From Bos javanicus (taxonomy: Eukaryota > Chordata > Mammalia > Artiodactyla > Bovidae): a stretch of DNA of 64,000 nt. Shown one piece after another: positions 34,429-45,722 of the stretch. Location of the stretch: contig NC_083869.1 of the NCBI RefSeq assembly GCF_032452875.1, positions 73,340,501 to 73,404,500 on the forward strand, given 5' to 3'. A program made the translations under genes and the position numbers. Below the pieces are notes generated by a model that searched no databases, had not been told where the DNA came from, and was given only the letters and a program-made list of their open reading frames with translations. Within the stretch, counting starts at the first letter, position 1. Each line of letters begins with the position of its first letter.

Positions 34429-35125
34429 CCTAGAATCATTTCTCTCCTTTCCAAAAGGCTCCTTTGTTCTTAGTAAGAAATAAATAAATGTTTTCTTCCT
34501 AATCTTGGTTCTAAGGTAATCAACATTACTCTTCTAGCTGTTGAAACAGAATGCTAGCCCACCTGGAGTCCTCACCTGGTGCTTTTCTCACTCACGTGTG
34601 GACACCAGTCACTGTGATGAGACACTGCGATGCCTCTGTCTCACAAGCAGCTGCTGAACTTAGCCCCTGAACAAGATGGATTCAGCCTCAATCTTCTTGA
34701 GGCTGAATGAGGGACGCAAAGGCCCTGCCACCCTATAAACATCCAGTAAAGTCCAGTCCTGTGCACTGTGGCTAGAGGACATCACCTAACCCTGAGGGGT
34801 CTCAGGACTAGCCAATTTCTAGGAAGTAGGGTTAAGAACAAAGCATATGGAAACCTACTATTATTTCTGACACGGGGCAGGAGATCAAATATCTGGTGAC
34901 TCTCTTCATGATATTCAGACAGCTCCTTTTCCACAATCTCCCTCACTAGTTATTCATTTTGGCAAAATGCGCAAATGCTTCTAATTCACTTTTAACTCCA
35001 TTCAAGCAAAACCACCTTCCTCTTTTCATAGAACACCCACCAGGCTACTGTCTCCCCAACCCCAGCCCTGTCCCACTCCCTTTCACAGGTGTTCTCTTTT
35101 GTTCTTCACTGTGATCAGTTCTGTG
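34429..35125. other. Single-copy intron
   Basis: No repeat family recognised. It contains the perfect inverted repeat at 34680-34708. Confidence 0.3.
34680..34708. repeat. Perfect 12-bp inverted repeat
   Basis: ATTCAGCCTCAA, loop TCTTC, TTGAGGCTGAAT. All 12 pairs match; no known repeat explains it. Confidence 0.9.
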
Positions 35126-35129
35126 CTCA

Positions 35130-35265
35130 TCTGAGAAACGGAGGGAGAGGAGATCACTTTGTAATGTACAGAAACATCAAATTGCTCTGTTGTTCACCTG
35201 AAACTAACAGAGCAGTAGATCAATTATACTTAAGTAAACTAATTAAATTTTAAATAATAAAATAA
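35130..35265 (+). repeat. Old L1 3' terminus
   Basis: ATCAAATTGCTCTGTTGTTCACCTGAAACTAACAGAG with a following ATCAATTATACTTAAG is a diverged L1M end. Confidence 0.5.
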
Positions 35266-35277
35266 ACATTACATCCT

Positions 35278-35508
35278 GGGGATGTACTGCTTAGCATGAC
35301 CGCTACAGTTAACAACAATGTATTCTGTAGCTGAAAGTTGCTAAGAGAGTATATTTGAAAAGTTCTCATCACAAGAAAGAAATGTATGTAACTATATGAG
35401 GTGATGTTTGCTCCCTAGATTTCTTGCTGTGATCCTTTCACAACAAATCATTATGTTGCCTACTGTAAGGTAATACGATGTTATATATCAGTCACATCTC
35501 AGTGATAT
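35278..35508 (+). repeat. Old L1 3' UTR (L1MA/MB-like)
   Basis: GGGGATGTACTGCTTAGCATG, GAAAGTTGCTAAGAGAGTA, AAAGTTCTCATCACAAGAAAG and ACTATATGAGGTGATG follow the L1 3' UTR order. Confidence 0.8.
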
Positions 35509-35745
35509 GTGAGGGAGAGGGGGAGGAAGGAAACACCCCACTGCCCACCTTAGTGTATGTCAATGCACGGAGAGGCAGGGGCCAGTGAACTGGCACCCAG
35601 TGCCCTGCAGAGACGCACCACCAAAACGCCCTTAAATGCACTATCCCGAGATGAGGCTGCTTTGCAGCCACAGGCTTCTTCCCCTGCGGCCTCTCTTTCT
35701 GCCACTGTTTGATGGTTCTGGGACCATTTAAACCCATTTGTTGTT

Positions 35746-35866
35746 ACTCAGTTGCTCAGTTGTGTCCGACTCTTTGCAACCCCATGGACTGCAGCAGGCC
35801 AGGCTTCCCTGTGCTTCACTATCAAGAGTTTGCTCAAATTCACGTTCACTGAGTCGATAATGTCAT
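35746..35866 (-). mobile_element. BovB 3' fragment, antisense
   Basis: GTTGCTCAGTTGTGTCCGAC, TGGACTGCAGCAGGCCAGGC and CACTGAGTCGATAATGTCAT match the reversed last ~120 bp of BovB rather than a Bov-A unit. Confidence 0.8.
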
Positions 35867-36011
35867 AACAGGTAACCAAAAGCAAGTGGTGGCAGTGCTG
35901 GTCCAACCACAGAGAAATGAAGGATTATCACCGTGGCTCCTGTAAAATAATCGTAAAACCAGCAAGCCTGCAATTACAGCAGCATGCAGCTGTCAAACAC
36001 TGCCTATTCAC

Positions 36012-36186
36012 GGACTCTTTCACCCTCACCACAAGCCTAAGATGGATATCGTCCCCATTTTATAGATGAAAAACTGAGGCCTGGAGAGGTTAAGTAACCC
36101 AGCATCACACAGCCAGTGAGTGGGAGAGCAAGGGAAGGAGCAGGCCCTCTAACCCTAGCCGTCTGGCCCCAGAATCTAAGCTCTTA
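36012..36186 (-). repeat. MIR SINE, antisense
   Basis: ATTTTATAGATGAAAAACTGAGGCC, GAGGTTAAGTAACCCAGCATCACACAGC and CTAGCCGTCTGGCCCCAGAATC are reversed MIR. Confidence 0.85.
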
Positions 36187-36606
36187 ACTCGTCCAAGAGA
36201 AATTATGTATTTTACAGAACCAGACTCACCTTCAAACAAAAAAGGAGGAAAAAAAAAAGAGAGAGAGAATCAACTAGGAACTGATGAGTGGAAGTCCCAA
36301 TATCACAAAGGGCTTCCTAAACATCTCCGCATCTTGGGAGCATTTACCAGCAATTGATAAGGAACAATAGCCAGAGTAGTCAGAGGCAGGACACAATTTC
36401 AAAAGCTATGAAAGCGATCGTCAAAGTAAGATTCTAGATGAAGGCTCCACGGAGACAGAACACGGGAGCCCACCTGTGTCGCTGTTCCATGTCCACAGTG
36501 CACCCCTGCCCTAAACAGGGAGCACCTCGTTTGGGGGCTGGCTAAAGAAACAGTTCAATTTTTTTCTGCAGAAAGGGATCAAGATCTCAGTCTATAAAAG
36601 TAAATC
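36187..36606. other. Single-copy intron
   Basis: Nothing recognised apart from a GA tract near 36250-36270. Confidence 0.3.
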
Positions 36607-36812
36607 CTGGCAGATACAAACTAGTGTATACAGGATGGATGACCAACAAAGTCCTACTGTATAGCATAGGGAAATATACTCAACATTCTGTGATAAACCA
36701 TAAAAGGAAAAGTACATAGGAAAAGAATGTATATATGTACATAACTGAATCACCTTGCTGTACACTAGAAATTACAATGTTGAAAATCAACTATACTTGA
36801 ATACATTTTTAA
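36607..36812 (+). mobile_element. Artiodactyl L1 3' UTR
   Basis: GTCCTACTGTATAGCATAGG, TCTGTGATAAACCATAAAAGG, GAATCACCTTGCTGTACAC and AAATCAACTATACTTG. Confidence 0.8.
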
Positions 36813-38551
36813 AATGAAATTATTAACGATGGGCCTCAAAAAACAAATCCTTCTCCCACGGCACTCAAGGTTTCTCTCCAGAGCATCTTCTCGACAGCTT
36901 CCTGTTCCTCCACCTTCAACCTGATCACTACACTTGCTCTGCTATTAATGAGAACAGTCCTAGGCAGAATCACATCTCTAATATGAATAAAGCTGATCTG
37001 TGGAAACAACACTTTTGAGGGCCTAAATTCTTAAAAAGAAAAAGGATTTTTCATTGTCAAATGAAAGTCACTCATTTGTGTCCGACTCTGCGAGGTTTTA
37101 ATTGCCAAGGTGTTACCAAAAAGAGCTCCAAGACTGAAAATACTTAATGAAGTAGTAATGTAAACATTCCTTTTTCCCTTAAATGCTCTCCTCCCCCTTA
37201 AAAACACTCCATTAATAGTCTGGTACATGCCATACCAGACTTCTCCTTGGAACTCTAGTACCAAAATGCCAGTGTTTTTGTGGCATCATGCCATTCTTTC
37301 TGTATTTGAAAATGTTAAGTCTAAATCATTTATGTACGGATGTACATGGAGAGTTAAAGCACAGATGTTAAAGCAACATATAACCCCCATGTGCATCAGT
37401 GATGCATATACATAGTTTAGTTTCTTGAACTAAATAAGCATTAAGAAACAGTTCAATAAGCATTTTTTAAAAAAATCCCTGTACCTCAGCTGTCCTTGGT
37501 GTGGGGGCGTGTCCCCATTGTGCCCACATCCCCCTGCACTTTGCGGCTCTAGAAGTCTAAACCTCCTCATTCATTTTATGAAGCAACAGGGTCCCACACA
37601 GAGCCAGCTGGGAGCGGCCCCAGGGATGGGTTGGGAGCATGTCTGGCATTGGCCCCAAGCATTACTCCCTGGGAAGCGAACTACCTTTCACCCACCTGCT
37701 CTGAACACACTTCTCTCAAAGTAGCATAACTGGGAGGGAAGGCTGATTCTGGTTAAAATAAGTAGTCCTGGGGGGGAAAAAGGCCTGGACAAAAAGAACA
37801 GGCCTGGAGCTGCAGGGAAGAAGAGCAGGAGTCTAGCCCCTGACACAAGGAAGCCACCCAGACCTGGGGAGGCTGGAAAGCAGCCAGGAGTTATCCCCTT
37901 CCTGTCCCCGAGGCAATCTCCTCAGAATCAATCTCCTGAACATCACCGCTCCCCTCCTAATTGTAAAATTACTCCATTTGGAGCTCTGACAGAAATGAAA
38001 GGCCCAAGCTGGCTCGCAGAAAAATGGAAGTGATGAATAAACATAAGAGCCTCAATTTCACTCATGTTAATTGCCATTTCCTTAGTTACAGCAAGACACT
38101 CAGGAATGGTTTTAACCGAACAGGCAAATGGTAAGCATGAGCATGTTTGAAACGTTAAAAAGCAGCATGTGAATCTCTAAGTCCAGCAAAATATATGTGA
38201 TCCAGATTTCAGATGTTTAAACTACTGAAAGAAGGGCATTATATCCATAAAAACACTAGCATTTTGGTACCAGAATTACAAAAACTGGTATAATAGACAC
38301 TAAGGACAAGTTCTCAGTTTAAAGGGGCTGGGAAAGACGGGAAAGCTCTCACTGGATGACAGAGCTAAAAGCCCACATAACATGGGGTCATCAGAGGAGA
38401 GAAGAAGTGAGGCGCACACAGAGATGCCAGCCCAGAAGTGAGGGGCCCGCCTCAGGGTGCTGACTCCTGAGCACGAGGAGCAGAGGCGTCATCAACAGGT
38501 ACAAGAGCTGTGGTGTGAGTCCAGGGCTCTGAGCCCAATTTCTGGGCTGTC
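36813..38551. other. Single-copy intron, repeat-poor
   Basis: About 1.7 kb. GTCACTCATTTGTGTCCGACTCTGCGA at about 37066-37092 may be a 27-bp scrap of a Bov SINE. No exon recognised; the G-rich 37500-37900 stretch gives chance ORFs. Confidence 0.35.
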
Positions 38552-38564
38552 CATGGAGGCCCCT

Positions 38565-38838
38565 CGGAGAAGGCAATGGCACCCCACTCCAGTACTTTTG
38601 CCTAGAAAATCCCATGGACGGAGGAGCCTGGTGGGCTGCAGTCCATGGGGTGGCTAGAGTCAGACACGACTGAGCGACTTCACTTTCACTTTTCACTTTC
38701 ATGCACTGGAGAAGGAAATGGCAACCCGCTCCAGTGTTCTTGCCTGGAGAATCCCAGGGACGGGGGAGCCTGGTGGGCTGCCGTCTATGGGGTCGCACAG
38801 AGTCAGACACGACTCAAGCGACTTAGCAGCAGCAGCAG
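38565..38838 (+). mobile_element. Bov-A2 SINE with 13-bp TSD
   Basis: Two A units with (AGC)n tail. CATGGAGGCCCCT is duplicated exactly at 38552-38564 and 38839-38851. Confidence 0.96.
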
Positions 38839-38851
38839 CATGGAGGCCCCT

Positions 38852-40284
38852 GCAGCCTCTCCAGGAAAAAGACACGAAGTTCCCATGAAGCTCATCGTTC
38901 CCACAGTGGTCACGCTCAGGCCACTTGTCCCCAGCCAAGCCCTCTTTCTGCTAGGGGAACCCATCCCACGACTTCTTCCAGCCCTTGACACAGATGTTTT
39001 CTGAGCAAGGCCACCATTTCCTTGCAGCAGCACACCTCCCTGGCCACAGTGAGTGGGCCAAGGGCTTGGAGAGGTGATTTACTCCAAGCTGGGAGAATAG
39101 AGACTCTTGCCCCTGGTGATAGGGCTACAAGATGTGAGGTGGGGCCATGGTGGCCGAGAGCAATGCTGAACGGAGTGTCCCAGAAGCCACCGGCCAGACA
39201 GAGCAAGACCCCTCACGCCCCACCCCGTGTTGTTGCCACAGTAGTCCATCCCAACACCCCTCCCAGCCAGTGGTCTGCCCCAGTAACACCCTCTCTGGCT
39301 TAAACTGGTTTGAACTGAGTTACTACTCAATCAAAGTCTACCTGACTTCCTCATCACAATCAGAAAGGTTAATATCAGTTCTTTTCTTTACAAAGCTGTT
39401 AAAAAATACTCCTTGGGTTGGGCTAAAATTATACGAAGAATTGAACAGAATCACGCACCTACCCTCACTGCCCAACAAAAACCAACTGACTATCCACTTA
39501 GCTTTCTTCAGCATCTCCCATCTAAGCCCAGTGAGGATGAACTGATATTTAGGTTCTGGTAGATGTGAAAGCACTTGGAAAAAGGAAGGAGCATTAAGAA
39601 GAAATGGATTACGGTTGTTTTTTCCTTATAACTCTCTTATTTGTGTTTAAAAAAAGAAAAGAAAGAACAGAACAGCTAATGGAAATAAATGACAACAGAG
39701 ATCCCACTTCTTTAATCCACTTCAGGGTAGCCTTTGTAAAGGTATGCGTATGCCCTCCTCCTGACTAATGACGTCCCCTACCCTGTTAATGTCTTAAGAT
39801 GGCCCAGACAGAACCTATTTGCATCAATCATGTAAGGAGGAAATGAGATTAACAAAAATAAAATTATTTATTTTATTTCCTTATAAGACTTGCTTTTATC
39901 TGAAAGGTCAGAAGCAGTAGAAAGGTTCTCCAACACTGCTCCTGGCAACACAGAGACATCGTTTCACTTGCCCAGTGAAAAGGAAAAAACATTCAGGAAA
40001 ATAACACCCTGGACTGGTTCCAGGGCACTCACAGAGCACCGGTGGGTGGGCAACGTGGCCCACTCCGACCCATCAATTCAACTCTTCAGAAGTTCCAGCG
40101 CAGACACACACAAGAGGGCAAGAGTGTGCGCATGTTCAACGATGCTCAGTGCAGTGAGGCTTGTGCCTAGATGTTGACAACTACGGATAAAGAAATGATA
40201 GCTAAAAACTCATGGAAGTAAAGCATGCATTAAAGCTACATCAACTCAGCCGAGTCTACACCACCCACATCAGCACCCAGAGTT
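38852..40284. other. Single-copy intron
   Basis: About 1.4 kb with several medium ORFs on both strands (for example 39022-39303 and 39147-39545) that overlap each other and show no domain. They are treated as chance. Confidence 0.3.
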
Positions 40285-40540
40285 TCTGGCCCTTCAATGG
40301 CTTCCATTCCCCCTCCAGTTGGTTCCCAGGCCTCCTAAGGTGCCAGAGGCCAGGCACTCCCTACCTGGGGCTCTAGCTCCACCCTACGAGTGCAGAACAT
40401 GCCACTCCTCTCAGAACATCACCTCTACTAAGGACACCCGTGACACGCTGCTTATTGAGTCACTGAGCTATCTCCCTTCTCTCATCCAAAAAACGCCCAA
40501 AGCCCCTCTCTTCCACAAAGCCTTTAAAGATGATTAAACA
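40285..40540 (+). repeat. Possible L2 LINE fragment
   Basis: GGCCCTTCAATGGCTTCCATTCCCCCTCCAG resembles the L2 motif around TCAATGGCTCCCCATTGCC; the rest is weak. Confidence 0.35.
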
Positions 40541-40877
40541 CAAATTTTGACCCACCACCAGGCCTGGCACCAAGCACTACCTACCCATCTATAACCCCAG
40601 GCATCTGGGCCACAACAGATAGCTGTCTTTGCCCCTACCCCAAATCCCTGGTGAAAGTCAGCTGTAGCCAGATAATTCCTCCAGGTCGATTCCCATGTCT
40701 ATTCAAGCCAGTTTCATCCAGTTTCTCTGGATTCTTTGCTGTGGTCCTTGTCACAGACTCTTCCTCTACTTAACCTGTTAAGAAGATTAACTCAGTGCTG
40801 TCAGTCAGCTCTTGCTTACCTAGTCACCTTGGATGCCACCTGACAATTTCCCCCTTAGCCCAAAGCTGTAACTAGTG

Positions 40878-41098
40878 AGGGCTTCCCTGGGGGCTCAGTG
40901 GTAAAAGAATCCACCTGCCAATGCAGGAGTCATGGGTTCAATCCCTGGGTCGGGAAGATCCCCTGGAGAAGGAAATGGCAACCTACTCCAGTACTCTTGA
41001 CTGGGAAATCCCATGGACAGAGGAGCCTGGCGGGCTACATATAGTCTAGGAGTTGAAAAGAGTCAGACACGACTGACTGAGGGACTAAACAACACACA
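40878..41098 (+). mobile_element. Bov-tA SINE
   Basis: GGGCTTCCCTGGGGGCTCAG head, A unit, then a tail with a short internal insertion (ATATAGTCTAGGAGTTG). Imperfect TSD G(T/C)AACTA(G/C)TG at 40868-40877 and 41099-41108. Confidence 0.92.
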
Positions 41099-41408
41099 GC
41101 AACTACTGCTCAACTGTGTCCACAGGAACCTGCCCCTCCTGCGGTACTGTCTTCTATTCCATGTGTTTTCCATACTCTTCTTTCTCTTCCTCATACAAAG
41201 TGTCCTTTAATATCCTGCTAAATCCAAGAAGACATTCTATTGTTATTTACCTTTCTATATTCCTTCCACAGTTGTTTAAAATACACAGAAAGATAACCAT
41301 CTCTCTGTTTCTTTTTTTTTTCCTTTCATCTCTCTGTTTCTATTTGCCTGCCAGGAAGCCCAGAGTCCAAACCAAATTTCATCACATTAATTTTCTGTTC
41401 ACAAAGGA
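41099..41408. other. Single-copy intron
   Basis: About 300 bp, pyrimidine-rich at 41300-41345; nothing else recognised. Confidence 0.3.
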
Positions 41409-41821
41409 TTCAGTTCAGTTCAGTTCAGTCGCTCAGTTGTGTCCGACTCTTTGCAACCCCATGAATCGCAGCACGTCAGGCCTCCCTGTCCATCACCAAC
41501 TCCCGGAGTTCACTGAGACTCACGTCCATCGAGTCGGTGATGCCATCCAGCCATCTCATCCTCTGTCGTCCCCTTCTCCTCCTGCCCCCAATCCCTCCCA
41601 GCATCAGAGTCTTTTCCAATGAGTCAACTCTTTGCATGAGGTGGCCAAAGTACTGGAGTTTCAGTTTTAGCATCATTCCTTCCAAAGAAATCCCAGGGCT
41701 GATCTCCTTCAGAATGGACTGGTTGGATCTCCTTGCAGTCCAAAGGACTCTCAAGAGTCTTCTCCAACACCGCAGTTCAAAAGCATCAGTTCTTTGGTGC
41801 TCAGCATTCTTCACAGTCCAA
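41409..41821 (-). mobile_element. BovB 3' fragment (~410 bp)
   Basis: Begins TTCAGTTCAGTTCAGTTCAG and covers the reversed end of BovB. Its minus-strand frame (41476-41814, starting MKNAEHQRTDAFELRC) is the ORF2 C-terminus with stops before the natural end. Confidence 0.92.
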
Positions 41822-41948
41822 TTAGGCAGCCTTAAATTCTTTATGAATATAAATGTACCTATAAAAGACTAATTTTAAACATTTTCTTCTTCACAGTAGC
41901 TCCTTTTGGGGATAACTATCAAAGTATACACTTAATTCCTGCTATCAC
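41822..41948. other. Unique spacer between two BovB copies
   Basis: 127 bp of non-repeat sequence shows that the two same-strand BovBs are separate insertions. Confidence 0.6.
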
Positions 41949-42815
41949 TTCAGATCAGATCAATCGCTAAGTCGTGTCCGACTCTTTGCGACCCTATGAA
42001 TCACAGCACGCCAGGCCTCCCTGTCCATCACCAACTCCTGTAGTTCACCCAGACTCACGTCCATCGAGTCAGTGATGCCATCCAGCCATCTCATCCTCTG
42101 TCGTCCCCTTCTCCTCTTGCCCCCAATCCCTCCCAGCATCAGAGTCTTTTCCAATGAGTCAACTCTTTGCATCAGGTGGCCAAAGTACTGGAGTTTCAGC
42201 TTTAGCATCATTCCTTCCAAAGAAATCCCAGGGCTGATCTCCTTCAGAATGGACTGGTTGGATCTCCTTGCAGTCCAAGGGACTCTCAAGAGTCTTCTCC
42301 AACACCACAGTTCAAAAGCATCAATTCTTTGGCGCTCAGCTTTCTTCACAGTCCAACCCTCACATCCATACATGACCACAAGAAAAACCATAGCCTTGAC
42401 TAGACGGACCTTTGTTGGCAAAGTAATGTCTCTGCTTTTGAATATGCTATCTAGGTTGGTCATAACTTTCCTTCCAAGGAGTAAGCGTCTTTTAATTTCA
42501 TGGCTGCAGTCACCATCTGCAGTGATTTTGGAGCCCAGAAAAATAAAGTCTGACACTGTTTCCCCATCTACTTCCCATTTAGTGATGGGACCGGATGTCA
42601 TGATCTTCGTTTTCTGAATGTTGAGCTTTAAGCCAACTTTTTCACTCTCCACTTTCACTTTCATCAAGAGGCTTTTCAGTTCCTCTTCACTTTCTGCCAT
42701 AAGGGTGGTGTCATCTGCATATCTGAGATTATTGATATTTCTCCCGGCAATCTTGATTCCCACTTGTGTTTCTTCCAGTCCAGCGTTTCTCATGATGTAC
42801 TCTGCATATAAGTTG
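41949..42815 (-). mobile_element. BovB LINE with intact ORF2 C-terminal frame
   Basis: A 5'-truncated BovB, from the 3' end (TCAGATCAGATCAATCGC) into the RT domain. The minus-strand frame 41960-42829 stays open for 289 codons. It includes NNLRYADDTTLM and reaches the normal BovB end HRVAKSRTRLSD, with only the first few residues from flanking DNA. It is probably the youngest BovB in the window. It lacks the endonuclease and N-terminal RT motifs, so cannot move by itself. It is sense relative to CLASP1. Confidence 0.94.
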
Positions 42816-43356
42816 GATATACATTTCAAAAGTAAATGAAGCCAACTGATAAATGGAGAAGAAATGATGGAATCAGAAAATCACCCTTTAGCATCCAAAT
42901 AATTATCTTAGGCAAGGATCATCAACAAATACTAAAGCTAGACAGGATATTTACATAGTCTCAAAATATCTCCCCACAAGATACCTATTCATTATAAGAG
43001 GAAAAAATAACACGTTTCAGAAGTAACCTGGCAAACATCTCTTTACCAACTAGGACAAAGATACCACGTGCCTTCTGATATGACACAATGATCACGTCCA
43101 TGGTTTTCCCACTGCAAAACACACAACCAATCGAACCATGAGAAGCAGAAAACAAGCTCAAATGGAAGGACTGTACAAAAGAAACAGCCTAGTATTAAGT
43201 CAAGAAAGACAAAGACAGATGTCAAAGGAGACCATACAAGTGAGAATGAAAATGCAGCTGGGGAGCTTAATTGTAGACCACAGTTTTTCTTTCTTTTGCT
43301 ATAAAGGACATTAGCAGGACAATAGGTGAAACATGCATAAGATTCACAGACTGGAT
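42816..43356. other. Single-copy intron
   Basis: About 540 bp, nothing recognised. Confidence 0.3.
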
Positions 43357-43481
43357 CATGTGTGTGTGCTCAGGCGTGTCCCACTCTTTGCAACCCCATG
43401 AACTGTAGCTCTCCAGGCTCCTCTGTCCACGAGATTCTCCAGGCAAGAATGCTGGAGCAGGCTGCCATTTCCTCCTCCAGG
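43357..43481 (-). mobile_element. Bov-tA A-unit, antisense, truncated
   Basis: GTGTCCCACTCTTTGCAACCCC to GCTGCCATTTCCTCCTCCAG; the tRNA-like head is missing. Confidence 0.85.
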
Positions 43482-43514
43482 GATTAGTACTCTTATCAAT
43501 CCTAATACACTATT

Positions 43515-43536
43515 AGGACCTGCATTAAGGTCCTAG
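43515..43536. repeat. Short inverted repeat beside SINE target
   Basis: TAGGACCT, loop GCATTA, AGGTCCTA: 8 perfect pairs, partly overlapping a third copy of the ACCTGCATTA target sequence. Confidence 0.7.
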
Positions 43537-43544
43537 ACCTGCAT

Positions 43545-43546
<2 letters not shown>

Positions 43547-43576
<30 letters not shown>

Positions 43577-43696
43577 AGTCGCTTCAGTCGTGTCTGACTC
43601 TGTGCAACCCCACAGAGGTTGCAAACCCACCAGGCTTTGCTGTCCCTGGGATTCTCCAGGCAAGAACACTGGAGTGGGTTGCCATTTCCTTCTCCA
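43547..43696 (-). mobile_element. Bov-A unit with (ACT)n, 12-bp TSD
   Basis: About ten ACT repeats (to 43575) precede AAGTCGCTTCAGTCGTG. AGACCTGCATTA is repeated exactly at 43535-43546 and 43697-43708. The body has a small duplication (CAGAGGTTGCAAACC). Confidence 0.93.
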
Positions 43697-43894
43697 AGAC
43701 CTGCATTAAGACTATATGAGTGAATGCCCTTGTCTTTAGGAAACATGAATATTTAGGAGTGACGGAGCACAAGGTCTACCACTTCCTGTCCAACAGTTCA
43801 CATACAGAGAAGATAAACAAGTGGTGAAGTACTGCCACTGGGGTCTGGATGAAACACATGGAAACTCTGCACTGGAATGTTTGGGTGTGGGGAA

Positions 43895-44530
43895 GGGTTT
43901 GAGGTATTGACACACAACATTATGTTAGTTTCAGGAGGACAACATAATGATTCAGTATTTGTATACACTGTGAATGATCACCACGGTAAATCTACTTAAC
44001 ATCCATCACTACACACATTTACAGAATTTTTTTTTCTTATAATGGGAACTTTTAAGATTTATTATCTTATCAAGTTTCAACTATGCAAGGCAGCATTCCT
44101 GACTTCACCATGCTGTGCATTACACCACCAGGACTCAGTAATTTTAGAGCTGGACATTTGTACCTTTCGACTCCCTTTACCTATTTTGCCCAAGCCCCAA
44201 CTATTGCCTCTGGCAGACATTTGTGAACTTGGTTTGTGTTTTGTTTTGTTTAGATTCCACATATAAGTGAGATAATACAGGATGTATTTGTCTTTTTCTG
44301 TCTTAGTTCACTTAGCATTATATCCTCAAGGTCCATCCAGGTCACAAATAACATTATTTCATTCTTTTTTACGCCTGAATAATATTCCATCGTATTGAGT
44401 TGGTCAAAAAGTTCCTTTGGGTTTTTCTATAACATTTTACAGAAAAACCCTAACTTTTTGGCCAACCAATTCATCCATTAATGGACACTTAGGCTGCTTC
44501 CATATCTTGGCTATAGTAAACAATGCTTTT
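43895..44530 (-). mobile_element. Old L1 3' end, antisense, with mariner fold-back
   Basis: ACATTATGTTAGTTTCAGGAGG, GATTCCACATATAAGTGAGATAATACAGG, AGGTCCATCCAGGTCAC, AATAATATTCCATCG and, after the insertion, ATGGACACTTAGGCTGCTTCC are reversed L1 3' motifs. Confidence 0.85.
44395..44469. mobile_element. Mariner-type fold-back MITE
   Basis: TTGAGTTGGTCAAAAAGTT at the left and AACTTTTTGGCCAACCAA at the right are inverted copies of the ruminant mariner terminal repeat, nearly back to back (GGGTTTTTCT and AGAAAAACCC also pair). TA precedes the left end; the right flank has lost its TA. It interrupts an old L1. Confidence 0.85.
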
Positions 44531-44814
44531 TTCCAGTTTTGTGAAACTTCCCTGTAGGTTTGACTATCTTCCAAAATAAAGAGGTTAAACAGTATATAAG
44601 GTCAAGATTCCATTAGGACCAGTCAAAAAACTGTTTTAAATACACTTATCTTAAATCGTTTTGGTTTTTTATTAAAGTACAAAATGAGCTGCTTATCTGT
44701 CACTCAGGACCCAGTCTCCTAAAGTCATCACTGTTAGCTGTGGGGTACACCATAACACTCTTTTGCTCTGATAAATATACTATAAATATCGTTGCAGCAT
44801 TATAAAGGAAGCAG
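44531..44814. other. Single-copy intron
   Basis: Nothing recognised. Confidence 0.25.
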
Positions 44815-45030
44815 TATTGCTCTGCTACGGATGTGGGCTCCAAGGACAGACTATCCAGATTAAATAACTTTCCAGTTCTGTGACCCTGGGCAAGTTGCTT
44901 CTCTGCTCTTAAGCAGTTCCCAGCTGTTGAATGGGAGCAATCCCAGAGCTTATTAGGGGTACTTGCCTCATGATTAAACAAAGCAATGAACAAGAAGTGC
45001 TTCACGGATCCTGATATGAGTGCTTCATAA
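44815..45030 (+). repeat. MIR SINE
   Basis: GTTCTGTGACCCTGGGCAAGTTGCTTCTCTG, TGAATGGGAGCAATCCCAG and AATGAACAAGAAGTGCTTCA follow the MIR core and 3' end. Confidence 0.75.
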
Positions 45031-45574
45031 AAGTGAGCTATTCATAAACATCAAAATCACGGATTTATCAGCCTCATTATCGGCTCTGTGCTCTCACCCT
45101 AGCTGTTTCTCTTTCTTTTTGCTCTGACATTCAATTTATGATTTCATTATATGTATCCTTATTTCAATTTGAGCTTTCTGAAACAAGGTGAAATATTAGT
45201 TAAAAATAAAAAGAACAAATGAAACCCTCTGAAAACAGGGGTCTTCCATCAGCAGACTGCCTTTGCCAGTAGGTTTTAAACTCACTCTTAGAATTCCAGG
45301 CCAGCTGCTGCTCTGCTCAGGTCCTCTGTTATCAACAGTGCATGGTTTAAGGATTCATATCTTGTTACAAAGGATCCAAGGCCTCTGCTCCAAGGAACAG
45401 GCTGACCAGGACTAAGGAAGGCACACAAACTCAGTCCCACATAAAGGTTCACTTTCTACAGATCTTGTCGTCTTTGGGCCCAGTAACTGCATATCCTCAT
45501 CATCCTCCTCTCACTGACCACACGCTCACTCCAAGCGGCCCTGACACCTTCATCTACAGGCTCCCTGCACCCTC
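45031..45574. other. Single-copy intron
   Basis: Nothing recognised in about 540 bp. Confidence 0.3.
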
Positions 45575-45722
45575 ATAACAATGCTATGCACCAGCTATCA
45601 CCAGACTCATTTCACAGATGAGTAGACTGACTTGCTCAAAAGGCTAAATAGCAGAACCAGGATGAGAATTCAGACTGTTCATCTTCCAATCTGAACTACT
45701 TCCAATGCACTTTGCTGCCCTT
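45575..45722 (-). repeat. MIR SINE, antisense
   Basis: CTCATAACAATGCTATGCACC, CATTTCACAGATGAGTAGACTGA and GCAGAACCAGGATGAGAATTCAG. Confidence 0.75.

Noticed and set aside
41960..42829. 289-codon ORF as a host gene
   Set aside because: It is the BovB reverse transcriptase C-terminus, 5'-truncated and without endonuclease or its own promoter.
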